In this document: piece by piece, positions 1 to 8,516 of the stretch
Numbering within the stretch: position 1 is the first letter of the stretch
How the letters are laid out: each line of letters starts with the position of its first letter
Assembly (NCBI GenBank): GCA_903894655.1
Contig: CAITQY010000657.1
Span: 1-25,024 of the forward strand
DNA length: 25,024 nt
Reading direction: 5' to 3'
Source: an uncultured Gemmatimonadota bacterium
Lineage (GTDB): Bacteria > Gemmatimonadota > Gemmatimonadetes > Gemmatimonadales > Gemmatimonadaceae
Notes under the pieces: model-generated
What the model was told of the DNA's origin: nothing
Database searches by the model: none
Seen by the model: only the letters and a program-made list of their open reading frames with translations
Position numbers and translations under genes: made by a program

Positions 1-947
1 CCGGCTCGTTCAAGGACCGCGGCATGACCGTGGGCACCACGCAGGCCGTGCGGATTGGCGCCAGTGCCGTGGCGTGTGCGAGTACCGGCAACACGTCGGC
101 GGCGCTGGCGTCGTACGCGGCACAGGCCGGCATTCCCGGACTCGTGTTCGTACCAGCCGGCAAGATTGCGCTCGGCAAGTTGGCACAGACGCTGTCGTAC
201 GGCGCGCGCACCTTACTGGTGAAGGGCGACTTCGACGAGTGCCTGCGGTTGGTGCAGCAGGCCTCACGCGAGCTCGGGATCTATCTGCTCAATTCCATCA
301 ATCCGTGGCGGGTGGAAGGGCAGAAGACCATCGTATTCGAGATGTTGCAGCAGCTCGGGTGGAACGCACCCGACTTCATCGTGTTGCCCGCTGGCAACCT
401 GGGGAACACCGCCGCGTTCGGGAAGGCGCTGCGCGAAGCGAAGGCGCTTGGGCTCATCACGAAAGTGCCGCGCCTTGTGAGCGTGCAGGCGGCTGGCGCG
501 GCCCCGTTCGCGCGGGCCTTCCGCGAGGATTTCGCGACGCGCTACACCGTACAGGCGGACACGATTGCAACGGCCATTCGCATTGGTGACCCGGCGTCGT
601 GGGATCGCGCCGTGCGGGCGATCCGCGAGACCGACGGGCTGGTGATTTCGGCTACCGACGACGAGATCATCGATGCCAAGGTGACGATCGATGGGGCCGG
701 GGTGGGCTGCGAGCCGGCGAGTGCGGCCAGCGTGGCCGGCGTGCGGCAATTGGTGCGAGACGGTATCATCGGAGCAGGTGACACCGTGGTTGCGGTGCTC
801 ACCGGACACGTGCTCAAGGATCCCGGCATGCTGGTGGAGCTGCATCAACGTGAAGACTACGCGCGGGCCAATCGTCCCATCGAGATCGATGCGACGGTGA
901 GTGCGGTGGAAGCGGTGCTGCGGACTACGCGCGGCGGTGCCTCGTGA
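1..947 (+). CDS. thrC: Threonine synthase, 5' end missing
   Basis: PLP-dependent threonine synthase, which converts O-phosphohomoserine to threonine in the cytosol (last step of threonine synthesis). The reading frame is open from the window edge, so the N-terminus (probably about 40 residues) lies outside. The first visible residues, GSFKDRGMT, contain the lysine that binds PLP. They are followed by ASTGNTSAALASYAA, which fits the phosphate/substrate loop, the glycine-rich PAGNLGNTAAFGKAL PLP-phosphate loop, and the characteristic C-terminal LTGHVLKDP. These motifs, together with the length, favour threonine synthase over other fold-type II enzymes such as threonine dehydratase or cysteine synthase. 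The stop TGA (945-947) overlaps the GTG start of the next gene in a GTGA overlap, suggesting translational coupling. Confidence 0.93.
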   Translation, partial: GSFKDRGMTVGTTQAVRIGASAVACASTGNTSAALASYAAQAGIPGLVFVPAGKIALGKLAQTLSYGARTLLVKGDFDECLRLVQQASRELGIYLLNSINPWRVEGQKTIVFEMLQQLGWNAPDFIVLPAGNLGNTAAFGKALREAKALGLITKVPRLVSVQAAGAAPFARAFREDFATRYTVQADTIATAIRIGDPASWDRAVRAIRETDGLVISATDDEIIDAKVTIDGAGVGCEPASAASVAGVRQLVRDGIIGAGDTVVAVLTGHVLKDPGMLVELHQREDYARANRPIEIDATVSAVEAVLRTTRGGAS

Positions 948-1699
948 CGGGGGCCGCCATGCATGCGCTGGCGTCGCCTCGTCGCACCTTGATTACCGGT
1001 GCCGCGCGGCCATTCGGCGTGGAGCTGGTGCGGCAGTGTCTGATTCGCGGCGACAAGGTGTACGCGGCGGCCCGCAATCCGGCGCGCGTGCCAGTGCTGG
1101 CGGATCTGCGTGCCGAGTACGGTGGACTGGAGCTGATCGCCCTCGACCCCGCTGATCCGTCGTTAGTGGCCGACGCGGTGCCGGTGCTCGAGCGTCTGAC
1201 GGAGACGTTGGATCAGCTGATCATCGCGCCAGCCGAGCCGGGGCAGCATGAGAAGCTCGCCGATACGGAACGCGACGAAACATTGTCCACACTGTCAGGC
1301 ACGGGCCTCACCGAGCATTACCGGCGGCATGCGGTGGCGCCGCTGCTGTTAGTGCGCACGCTGTTGCCCTTTCTCGCCAATCGCGACGGCGCGCGGGTGC
1401 TGGTGGTGAGCAGCTGGCTCGGCTCGCTCGCCGGCAAGACGCAGGGCGGCGACTACGCCACCTGCGCCAGCAGTGCGGCGTTGCACATGCACATGCGCGC
1501 CCTCGCACATGATCTGAGCGAGGAACGCATTGTGCTGATGCTCGGCAACCCCGGGCACTTCGCGACCACGCCCGATGGGCCGGCGTTCCGCGTGCCGATC
1601 GATGAAGCGGCGCTTGGGTTGCTGAGTCAGATGGAGCGGTTGCCGCGCGAGAAAACGGGAAGCTTTCTTGACTGGACGGGGGCGGAACGGGCGTGGTGA
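944..1699 (+). CDS. Short-chain dehydrogenase/reductase-like protein with altered active site
   Basis: 251-residue Rossmann-fold protein of the SDR superfamily. The N-terminal TLITGAARPFGVELVRQ matches the TGxxxGxG nucleotide loop, though the last glycine is displaced. RVLVVSSWLGSLAG matches the catalytic-serine strand, and LGNPGHFATTP matches the PG motif after the active site. The region where YxxxK should lie reads YATCASSAALHMHM: aligned on the usual SKAAL block, the lysine is serine and the tyrosine is threonine, so classical oxidoreductase activity is doubtful. The GTG start at 944 overlaps the thrC stop; an in-frame ATG at 959 is an alternative. Substrate is unknown. The coupling to thrC says it is co-expressed, not what it does. 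Confidence 0.75.
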   Translation: MTGAAMHALASPRRTLITGAARPFGVELVRQCLIRGDKVYAAARNPARVPVLADLRAEYGGLELIALDPADPSLVADAVPVLERLTETLDQLIIAPAEPGQHEKLADTERDETLSTLSGTGLTEHYRRHAVAPLLLVRTLLPFLANRDGARVLVVSSWLGSLAGKTQGGDYATCASSAALHMHMRALAHDLSEERIVLMLGNPGHFATTPDGPAFRVPIDEAALGLLSQMERLPREKTGSFLDWTGAERAW

Positions 1700-1777
1700 G
1701 GTAGGGCAGACGCAGACGGAGCAGGCGCACTGGATGGTTACCTTGCTGGTCGTCTCCGTGCGCACTAGCATCTCCCG

Positions 1778-3433
1778 ATGCCTTCTCTCCTTCGCCTATT
1801 GGCCGTCGTGGCGCTGCTCGTGCCGTCGATGGCCGCCTCCGTGGTCGCGGCGCAGGAGTCGCCCAGTCGCACGGGCGCTCGCCGTGCCGGTGTCGATGTA
1901 CTGCACTACGAGTTTCGCGTCGACTTTCCGGCGCGCGCCTTCCCCGAAACGATCCACTTCGCGGCCACGACGACGGCGGTGCGCCGCGACGCGTCGTGGC
2001 TCTCGCTCGACCTGACATCGGCCATGCGCGTGGACTCCACGCGCGTGAACGGTGTTCGAGTGCCGTTTACGCGCCCTGGCGATAGTGTGCGTGTGGCGTT
2101 GCCGAGTGGCCGCAATGATACGGTGCGCGTGGCCGTGTTCTATCGCGGCTTGCCCACGGATGGCCTCATCGTGCGACGCGACTCCGTCCTGGGCTGGACC
2201 GCCTTCGGTGACAACTTTCCCGACCGCGCGCGCCAATGGCTGGCCACGGTCGATCATCCGTCCGACAAGGCGCTCGTGGATTGGATCGTGCGCGCGCCAT
2301 CCACACATCGCGTGATCGCGAACGGTGAGCTGGTGGAGGAGACGCCGGAGTCGGGGCCGGCCAACTCGCCACTGGTGCGCACGCATTGGCGCACGGTGCG
2401 GCCGATCTACACCGGGTTGATGGTGATTGGCGTGTCCCCGTTTGCGGTGCTCGAGCTGGGTGACACGGCGTGCGGCCTCGCCGAAGGGGCCGGCTGTGTG
2501 CGCCAGTCCGTGTGGACGAGCCCTGGCCGTCGTGCCGCCATGCCGGGGAGCTTTGCGCGCGCCGGTGACATCGTCGCCTTCTTCTCAACGCTGGTGGGAC
2601 CCTTCCCGTACGAAAAGCTGGCGCATGTCGCGTCGTCTACGCGGTTCGGCGGCATGGAAAACGCCGGCGCGATCTTTTATGACGAACGGCTGTTTACGCC
2701 GGGATCGCCCGGAGAATCCCTCATCGCACACGAGACGGCGCACCAGTGGTTCGGCGATGCGGTGACGGAGCGCGAATGGCCACATGTCTGGCTGTCGGAG
2801 GGATTTGCCACCTACTTCGCGGCGCTCTGGATCGAGCACGCGCACGGTGACAGTGCGTTCCTGGCCGACATGCGCAGCATTCGTACGAGGACGCTCAAGT
2901 CGCCGATCACCGGGGAGAAGGCCGTGATCGACACCACGCTCGACGATCTGTCCAGAGTGCTCAACACCAACGTGTACGAGAAGGCTGGCTTTACATTGCA
3001 CATGCTGCGACGCGAGATTGGCGACTCGGCGTTCTTTCGCGGCATCCGCGCGTATTACGCCGCGCACCGTCATGGGAATGCGCTGACCGGCGACCTCCAG
3101 CGCGCGTTCGAACGGACGTCGTCACGTCAGCTTGACTGGTTCTTTGAGCAGTGGATGCGTCGCCCCGGGTTTGCGGACGTGGACGCGTCATGGTCGTGGA
3201 ACGAGAAGGCGCGTCAACTTCGCGTTACCATCCGGCAAGGCGCTCGGTTTGCGCCGTATCGGCTGTCCGTCGCTGTCGACGTCACCACGGCGAGCGGCCT
3301 CGTGAAGCGCGTGCGCATCACGGTGCCCGCACGCCATACGTCGACGATCACCGTACCCATCGCGCTCGCGGCCAAGCCACGCGTCGTGACCTTCGATGGG
3401 GATGTCTCGCTGCTGGGAGTGCCGCGCCAGTGA
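1778..3433 (+). CDS. Exported M1-family zinc metallopeptidase (aminopeptidase N-like)
   Basis: 551-residue peptidase of family M1, probably cleaving N-terminal residues from peptides outside the cytoplasm. A signal peptide is visible at residues 1-25, with a hydrophobic LLRLLAVVALLV core and the end SVVAAQ. The exopeptidase motif GGMENAGAI (GxMEN) lies at about 291-299 and the zinc site HETAHQWFGD at about 318-327. The third ligand is the glutamate of LSEGFATYF at 341, 18 residues after the second histidine, as the family requires. It is much shorter than aminopeptidase N (about 850-900) and ends soon after the catalytic helical region, so the long C-terminal domain is absent. A 78-base gap separates it from the preceding gene; its stop overlaps the GTG of the DUF5916 gene by four bases. 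No clear Shine-Dalgarno is seen before its ATG. Confidence 0.92.
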   Translation: MPSLLRLLAVVALLVPSMAASVVAAQESPSRTGARRAGVDVLHYEFRVDFPARAFPETIHFAATTTAVRRDASWLSLDLTSAMRVDSTRVNGVRVPFTRPGDSVRVALPSGRNDTVRVAVFYRGLPTDGLIVRRDSVLGWTAFGDNFPDRARQWLATVDHPSDKALVDWIVRAPSTHRVIANGELVEETPESGPANSPLVRTHWRTVRPIYTGLMVIGVSPFAVLELGDTACGLAEGAGCVRQSVWTSPGRRAAMPGSFARAGDIVAFFSTLVGPFPYEKLAHVASSTRFGGMENAGAIFYDERLFTPGSPGESLIAHETAHQWFGDAVTEREWPHVWLSEGFATYFAALWIEHAHGDSAFLADMRSIRTRTLKSPITGEKAVIDTTLDDLSRVLNTNVYEKAGFTLHMLRREIGDSAFFRGIRAYYAAHRHGNALTGDLQRAFERTSSRQLDWFFEQWMRRPGFADVDASWSWNEKARQLRVTIRQGARFAPYRLSVAVDVTTASGLVKRVRITVPARHTSTITVPIALAAKPRVVTFDGDVSLLGVPRQ

Positions 3434-5730
3434 AGCTGATCGCCACCCGACTGCTCGCGTGTACCGTGCTTGGCACCGTACTCACGCTGCCCCCGCAACA
3501 CGCTCACGCCCAGCAGTCGCCGCCGGGTCCATCGCAGGTCCCCAAGCCCGCACCGGGCGCGCGCCGTCAAGTCCGTGCCGTGAAAACGAGCGGTCCCATT
3601 CGCCTCGATGGTGTGCTCGATGAGCCGGTGTGGAGTACGGCCACCCCCGCCGCCGATTTTATCCAGAGCGAGCCGCTGACCGGGCAACCGGCGACCGAAG
3701 CCACCGAAGTCTGGGTGGCGTTCGACGATGCCAATCTGTATGTGGCCGCCAAGATGCACGACTCGCATCCTGGGACGTTGCTGGTCACGGATATCAAGAA
3801 GGACTTCAAGGAAGAGGATCAGGACGACTTCGAGTTACTGCTCGATACGTTCGGTGACCGGCGCAACGGCTACGTGTTCAGTACGAACGTGGAAGGCGCG
3901 CGGCACGACCGGCAGGTGGCGCTCGAAGGGCGCGAGGTGAATCAGAGTTGGGATGCGGTGTGGGAGGTGCGTACACACCGCTACGAGGGGGGCTGGATTG
4001 CCGAGATGCGCATCCCCTTCCGCGCGCTGCGCTTCGACAAGGCGGGGGGGACGTCGTGGGGTATCAATTTCTCGCGGCACGTGCGTCGCAAGAATGAAGT
4101 CGACTTCTGGTCGCCGGTGCCGCGCGCCTTCAATCTCAATCGCATCTCGCTCGCGGGCGATCTGGCCGGCCTGCAAACGGGCAAGTCGGGACGCGATCTG
4201 CGCGTCAAACCGTTCGTGGTGGCGAACACCGTCCGCAACGTTGGTACGACGGCGCAACCGCAGCCCACGTTTGTGAAGCATGCGGAAGTGGGGGCGGACC
4301 TGAAGGCGGCGCTCACGCCCGGGTTGACGCTCGATGTCACGTTGAATCCGGACTTCGGGCAGGCCGAGGCCGATGAGCAACAGGTCAACCTCACGCAGTT
4401 CTCGCAGTTCTTTCCGGAGAAGCGGGATTTCTTTCTCGAAAACTCCGGCGTGTTCTATGTGGGTGATGCGGCGCGGAACAACCGAGTGAATCCCACGCCA
4501 ACGCCGGACGAGGACAACCTCCTCTTCTTTTCGCGGCGCATCGGTCTCAGTAGTTCCGGCCTGCAGATCCCGATTGACGGTGGTGTGCGACTCACCGGCA
4601 AGCTGACCGAGTCGACGCGACTCGGCGTGCTCTCCGTCTCCGAGCGGGGCGATGAGCTGAATCCGCGTGCCAACTCCAGCATGATTCGCTTCCGGCAGAA
4701 CCTCGGCCGGTCGGGTGGCGACATCGGCGTGTTCGCGATGCAGCGCATGAACATGGGCGGCACCGATACCGCGGTGCAGAGCCGTCGCAGTGGCTACGTC
4801 AACCGCGTGTATGGCGTGGACAACAATATCCGACTTTTCGGCAATCTCGATTGGAACTCGTACGTGGTGAAAACGGAAACGCCCGGGATCACCACTGGCG
4901 ACTATGCGTGGCGTACCACGATTAATCGGGAAGGGAACTTCGTTCACGTGAAAGGCGGGGTGATGCAGCTTGGGGCGGGGTTCCAGAACGACCTCGGCTT
5001 CTATCGTCGCACCGACATGCGAAAGTATCTGCTGGACACCGGCCTTCGCCCGCGGTCGGCGTGGCTGCGTGCGCATGGTATCCGCGAATTGCATCCCCAT
5101 GTCACCTGGGACTATCAGGAAGACTTACGGGGTCAGATGGTGGCCAAGAAGCTGCACTCGGGGAACTCGTGGTTCTTCAACAACGGTGCCGTGTTCGAGG
5201 TGGCGGTGAATCCGACGTTCAATCGACTCGATGCCCCGTTTCGGCCCAACCGCAAGATGGCCGCGCCGCTGGCCGCGGGCGGCTACTCGTGGACCGAGTG
5301 GTCTCTGTATGGGGTTACCGACCAGAGTCGAGCGGTGTCGGCCACCGCGCGCTATCTGTTTGGCGGCCTGTACAACGGCACGCAGCGTAGCATCAACGGC
5401 TCGATGACGCTGCGCGCCAACTACAAGCTGCGTGCCACGGTTGGGGTGCAACGGACCGCCGCCACGTTAACGCAGCCGAACCTCGCGTTCGTCAACAACG
5501 TGGTCACCGCTCGGGTGAACTACTCGTTTACGACCAATATGTTCGTCGACGCACTGTCGCAGTACGACGAAACGACGAAGCAGTTCAACGCCAACGTGCG
5601 CTTCAACGTCATTCACCATCCGTTGAGCGACTTGTTCATCGTGTACAACGACCAGCGCATTCTCACACCGGAGAGTCCGGTGGCCGGCCGTGCGCTGATC
5701 GTGAAGTTTACCCAGATGCTGGCGTTCTGA
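3430..5730 (+). CDS. DUF5916 outer-membrane protein with N-terminal CBM9-like domain
   Basis: 766 residues from a GTG that overlaps the preceding TGA (GTGA). This start gives a good signal peptide, VKLIATRLLACTVLGTVLTL then HAHAQ, whereas longer in-frame starts only read through the M1 gene. Residues about 45-210 resemble a carbohydrate-binding-module-9-like domain (IRLDGVLDEPVW, TEVWVAFDDANLYVAAKMHD, FELLLDTFGDRRNGYVFSTN). The rest is the DUF5916 region, rich in alternating-polarity strands, with the conserved FFPEKRDFFLENSGVF, and ends in MLAF; a terminal aromatic residue is typical of outer-membrane beta-barrels. Function is not established for the family; location in the outer membrane is inferred. 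Likely co-transcribed with the M1 peptidase, which may point to peptide or polymer use. Confidence 0.87.
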   Translation: MKLIATRLLACTVLGTVLTLPPQHAHAQQSPPGPSQVPKPAPGARRQVRAVKTSGPIRLDGVLDEPVWSTATPAADFIQSEPLTGQPATEATEVWVAFDDANLYVAAKMHDSHPGTLLVTDIKKDFKEEDQDDFELLLDTFGDRRNGYVFSTNVEGARHDRQVALEGREVNQSWDAVWEVRTHRYEGGWIAEMRIPFRALRFDKAGGTSWGINFSRHVRRKNEVDFWSPVPRAFNLNRISLAGDLAGLQTGKSGRDLRVKPFVVANTVRNVGTTAQPQPTFVKHAEVGADLKAALTPGLTLDVTLNPDFGQAEADEQQVNLTQFSQFFPEKRDFFLENSGVFYVGDAARNNRVNPTPTPDEDNLLFFSRRIGLSSSGLQIPIDGGVRLTGKLTESTRLGVLSVSERGDELNPRANSSMIRFRQNLGRSGGDIGVFAMQRMNMGGTDTAVQSRRSGYVNRVYGVDNNIRLFGNLDWNSYVVKTETPGITTGDYAWRTTINREGNFVHVKGGVMQLGAGFQNDLGFYRRTDMRKYLLDTGLRPRSAWLRAHGIRELHPHVTWDYQEDLRGQMVAKKLHSGNSWFFNNGAVFEVAVNPTFNRLDAPFRPNRKMAAPLAAGGYSWTEWSLYGVTDQSRAVSATARYLFGGLYNGTQRSINGSMTLRANYKLRATVGVQRTAATLTQPNLAFVNNVVTARVNYSFTTNMFVDALSQYDETTKQFNANVRFNVIHHPLSDLFIVYNDQRILTPESPVAGRALIVKFTQMLAF

Positions 5731-5799
5731 ACGGCAGTGCGGCTGCGTCGTGCGGCGGCGGCGGCGTGCGGCGGCGTGCGGGTCGGCCCGCGGCAATGA

Positions 5800-6715
5800 C
5801 CGTTCCCCTGTTCACCAGAGGACACCGTCAAGCCACCGTACGTGATCGCGTTCAGTCATGCCGTCTCCGAGCTCCTCGTGGTCAAGGCGGTTCGTGGCTA
5901 TGCGGATGCGCGCGCCGTCGAGCTCGGAGGGGTCGAGTTGCTGCACGGCGATACCCGTCACGGCGATCTGGCACAGCAGTTGGCGGAGGTGTCCGCCTGG
6001 ATTGACCAGGGCGTCGATGCGATCGTCGTCATGCCGATCGGCGCGGCCGCGCTGCAGCCTCTTGTCGATCGTGCGCACGCGAGCGGCATCCGGTTGCTCA
6101 GCTACGCCTTCCCACTGCCCAGGGAGCGACGGTGAAGCGGGGTTCGACTCGGTGGTCTCCGGTCGCGTGTGCGGTGCCGCCGCCGCACGCTTTATTCGGG
6201 AGCGATTCCCGGAGGGTGAAGCGCAGGCGCTCGTGGGAGGGCTGGCGGCGACGCCGCTGTTTGCCCCTCGTTGGCTGGAGCCCACTCAGGCCATCGAGGC
6301 CGCCGGTGGCACCGTCGTCGCCATCGGTGAGGGGGCCGCAATTGAGACCGGCCGTTCGGAAACCGAACGGGCGCTGCGCTCCCATCCGGAGCTATCCATT
6401 GTGGTCGGCATCAACGACGAATTCGCCGTGGGCGCGGCGCAGGCGTTCGCGGCCGCCGGCGAGGATCCCGCGCGGTCGTTCATCTGCGGGCAGGATGGGG
6501 CCCCGGAGGGTCTGCGGGAAATCGCCCGAGGGCGGCACTACAAGGGCACCGCCGCCATCCTGCTCGATCAACTCGGGGCGGCCATCGTCGACATGGCCAT
6601 CAATGCGATCGAAGGGAGGCCGGCAACGATCAGCATCTCCGCCGAGTACGTGTCGCTGGCCGACCCTGCGCGTCTCGCGGTGCTGATGGCGGCGTTCGAC
6701 CGGCTCGGCGCCTAA
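5800..6715 (+). pseudogene. Sugar-type periplasmic binding protein homologue broken by a frameshift
   Basis: Two frames together encode one Peripla_BP_4-like (ribose/xylose-type) substrate-binding domain. The first half is open from 5800 to 6135 (recognisable from about 5830: PPYVIAFSHAVSELL, WIDQGVDAIVVMPIGAAAL, ASGIRLLSYAFPLP). The second half continues one frame over, from about 6118 to the TAA at 6713-6715 (SVVSGRVCGAAAARFI, VVGINDEFAVGAAQAFAAAG, FICGQDGAPEGLREIARG). Removing one base near 6118-6122 (CTGCCCAGGG) would join them. There is no convincing start codon or signal peptide: GTG at 5842 would begin inside the first beta-strand, and the frame is closed by a stop at 5797. No ABC permease or ATPase is nearby. 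Either a decaying gene or a sequencing error plus an unrecognised start. The 5731-5799 stretch before it is G/C-rich low-complexity sequence. Confidence 0.75.
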
Positions 6716-6841
6716 TCGCTCTAGCCATGCCCGCGCGCGACGGGGATGGCCCGTTGCCGAAGGCCGTTGGACGGTTAGACTAGAGATGTGCGCCGCGGCG
6801 GAGAAGACGTCGCGCGCCTTCCCGCCTCATGGAGTATCACT

Positions 6842-7984
6842 GTGCCGCCCACCCTGTCGCGCGCCCTGTCGGTTACCGTCAAGCGGGTTCTCCCCGCCGT
6901 CGCCATTCTCGTTGCGCTCGGATGCAGCGGCGATCGGCCGACACTGACCGAGGCGCCGATCAACGACGCCTCCTCCGTGCAGGTAGCCGCGGGCAACGCA
7001 CCGCAGAGTGCGCTCGACGTGGCCATCTCGCTGCCCGCCGATCTCCGTGGCGACGCGCCCGTCAGTGCGCGCGTGTCCGTCGCGAATCGTTCGCGCGCCA
7101 CAGTCGTAGTGCCCGAGTGGCAACTCCCGTCGGAAGATCTGGAAGCGGCGCAGTTCGTCGTGCTGCGCGATGGGCGGCCTGTGTCGTATGCCGGACCGCA
7201 CATCAAGCGCGGTGCGTCGCCGGCGGTAGCGATGATTCGGGTCGCGCCCGGCGTCACGTTCGACTACGAGATTGAACTGTCGCGTGCGTATGACTTCTCG
7301 CAGAACGGACGCTACACGATCGAGTTCGTGAGCCGCGGCGCGAATGGCGGGCAGGTTTCGCTACGTTCGCCGTTGCAGGCGTTCGTACTCGGGGGACGCG
7401 GAGCCTCGCTGACCACCGTGGGGCCGTCGGCCTTCGTGGGACCGAACAGCGCCGCGTCGATCACGGCGTTGGCCGCGCTCCTGAGCTATACCGCGTGTAC
7501 CACGACGCAAAAGCAGCAGCTCGTCACGGCGGTTGCGTCGGCGGCCACGTACGCGGCCCAGGCCAAGAGCTATATGGTGGCCAACCAGCTCGGCGCGCGC
7601 TACACGAAATGGTTCGGCACGGTGAGTACGGCGAATGCGAGCAAGGTGACGGCCAATTTTTCGGCGATCGATAATGCCTTTGCCACCAAGCCGATCACAG
7701 TGGACTGCGGATGCAAGAAGACGTACTTCGCCTACGTGTATCCCAGCCAGCCGTACAAAATTTACGTCTGCAAGGCGTTCTGGAGTGCGAGGAATACCGG
7801 AACCGACTCGCGCGCCGGAACGCTGGTGCACGAGATGAGTCACTTTACCGCCGTGGCCGGCACGAACGACTGGGCGTATGGGCAGAGTGCCGCGGCTAGC
7901 CTCGCCATCAGCAACATCCTCAGAGCCATCAGTAACGCCGACAATCATGAGTATTTTGCGGAGAACACGCCAGTTCTGCCGTAA
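6842..7984 (+). CDS. M35-family (aspzincin) zinc metallopeptidase, probable lipoprotein
   Basis: 380 residues from GTG 6842, which has GGAG at 6831-6834 with a 7-base spacer; the frame is open further upstream but without a better start. The N-terminus has a hydrophobic segment ending VALGCSGD; Cys28 could be lipidated, though the lipobox is imperfect. Residues about 58-163 form a beta-rich domain (FVVLRDGRPVSYAGPHIKRG, APG, GRYTIEF). The catalytic domain follows from about 195, with HEMSH at 330-334 and GTNDWAYG at 340-347. HExxH plus GTxDxxYG is the aspzincin signature, Asp343 being the third zinc ligand; this group includes peptidyl-Lys metalloendopeptidases and deuterolysin. Specificity cannot be read directly. 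The next gene overlaps by 38 bases and repeats the N-terminal domain alone, so the two are probably co-expressed. Confidence 0.85.
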   Translation: MPPTLSRALSVTVKRVLPAVAILVALGCSGDRPTLTEAPINDASSVQVAAGNAPQSALDVAISLPADLRGDAPVSARVSVANRSRATVVVPEWQLPSEDLEAAQFVVLRDGRPVSYAGPHIKRGASPAVAMIRVAPGVTFDYEIELSRAYDFSQNGRYTIEFVSRGANGGQVSLRSPLQAFVLGGRGASLTTVGPSAFVGPNSAASITALAALLSYTACTTTQKQQLVTAVASAATYAAQAKSYMVANQLGARYTKWFGTVSTANASKVTANFSAIDNAFATKPITVDCGCKKTYFAYVYPSQPYKIYVCKAFWSARNTGTDSRAGTLVHEMSHFTAVAGTNDWAYGQSAAASLAISNILRAISNADNHEYFAENTPVLP

Positions 7985-8516
7985 GGCTGTTGCGCACAGT
8001 CGGCGGCGTGGCAGTGGGCTCGCGGCCGTGATCATGATGAGCGGGTCCGGGGCGGCGGCGATTCCCGCCCCGCCGGCGGTCGCGTGCGAACTGCGCGTCA
8101 CGCCGAGCGCGGTCGCTGGTCAGCCGGTACAGCTCACGGTGCGGCTGCGGAACGCCGGCACCTCCGTGCTCCAGTTGCTCACGTGGGGCACGCCGTTCGA
8201 GGAGGGGTGGTTTCACCCGTTCGTCGTCGTTACGCACAACGGTCGCGCGCTGTCGTATGGCGGCGCGTCGGTCAAGCGCGCCGATCCCTCCGCCGATGAG
8301 TATTTGCGATTCGCGCCCGGGCAGCGTCGGCAAGCAACGCTCGATCTCGCTGATGTGTTCAACGTGTCGGCGCCGGGGCGCTACGTGGTTGAGCCGCGCG
8401 TGGTCATTCACGACGTCCTTGCCGCGCCCGGCCGACCGCCGCGGCCGCGCGCGCAGCACCAGGCGCTGCACCCCGCGTGCCGTGGCGCAACGTTCGAGAT
8501 CACACCCGCCCGCTAG
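7947..8516 (+). CDS. Small exported protein repeating the M35 peptidase N-terminal domain
   Basis: 189 residues from ATG 7947, inside the last 38 bases of the M35 gene in another frame. The N-terminus is arginine-rich (ILRRTRQFCRK, HSRRR) followed by a hydrophobic stretch LAAVIMMSGSGAAAIPA, consistent with a signal peptide. Residues about 47-150 align with the N-terminal domain of the upstream peptidase: FVVVTHNGRALSYGG, SVKRADPSA, RFAPGQ and APGRYVVE match FVVLRDGRPVSYAG, HIKRGASPA, RVAPGV and QNGRYTIE. No HExxH is present, so it is not a peptidase. A role as chaperone, inhibitor or accessory of the peptidase is inference from homology and overlap. No Shine-Dalgarno is obvious at this start. 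Its TAG lies in a CTAG that is also the stop of the convergent regulator gene. Confidence 0.78.
   Translation: MSILRRTRQFCRKAVAHSRRRGSGLAAVIMMSGSGAAAIPAPPAVACELRVTPSAVAGQPVQLTVRLRNAGTSVLQLLTWGTPFEEGWFHPFVVVTHNGRALSYGGASVKRADPSADEYLRFAPGQRRQATLDLADVFNVSAPGRYVVEPRVVIHDVLAAPGRPPRPRAQHQALHPACRGATFEITPAR

Noticed and set aside
3151..3429. Upstream extension of the DUF5916 frame
   Set aside because: It lies within the M1 peptidase in another frame, is Arg-rich, and the GTG at 3430 starts a clear signal peptide.
5740..5790. GC-rich short repeats as a possible terminator after the DUF5916 gene
   Set aside because: A GCGGG/CCCGC stem can form but there is no T-run, and the low-complexity G/C content makes short stems expected.
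6716..6841. Promoter before the M35 gene
   Set aside because: TTGGAC and TAGACT are present but only three bases apart; no -35/-10 pair with a normal spacer was found.
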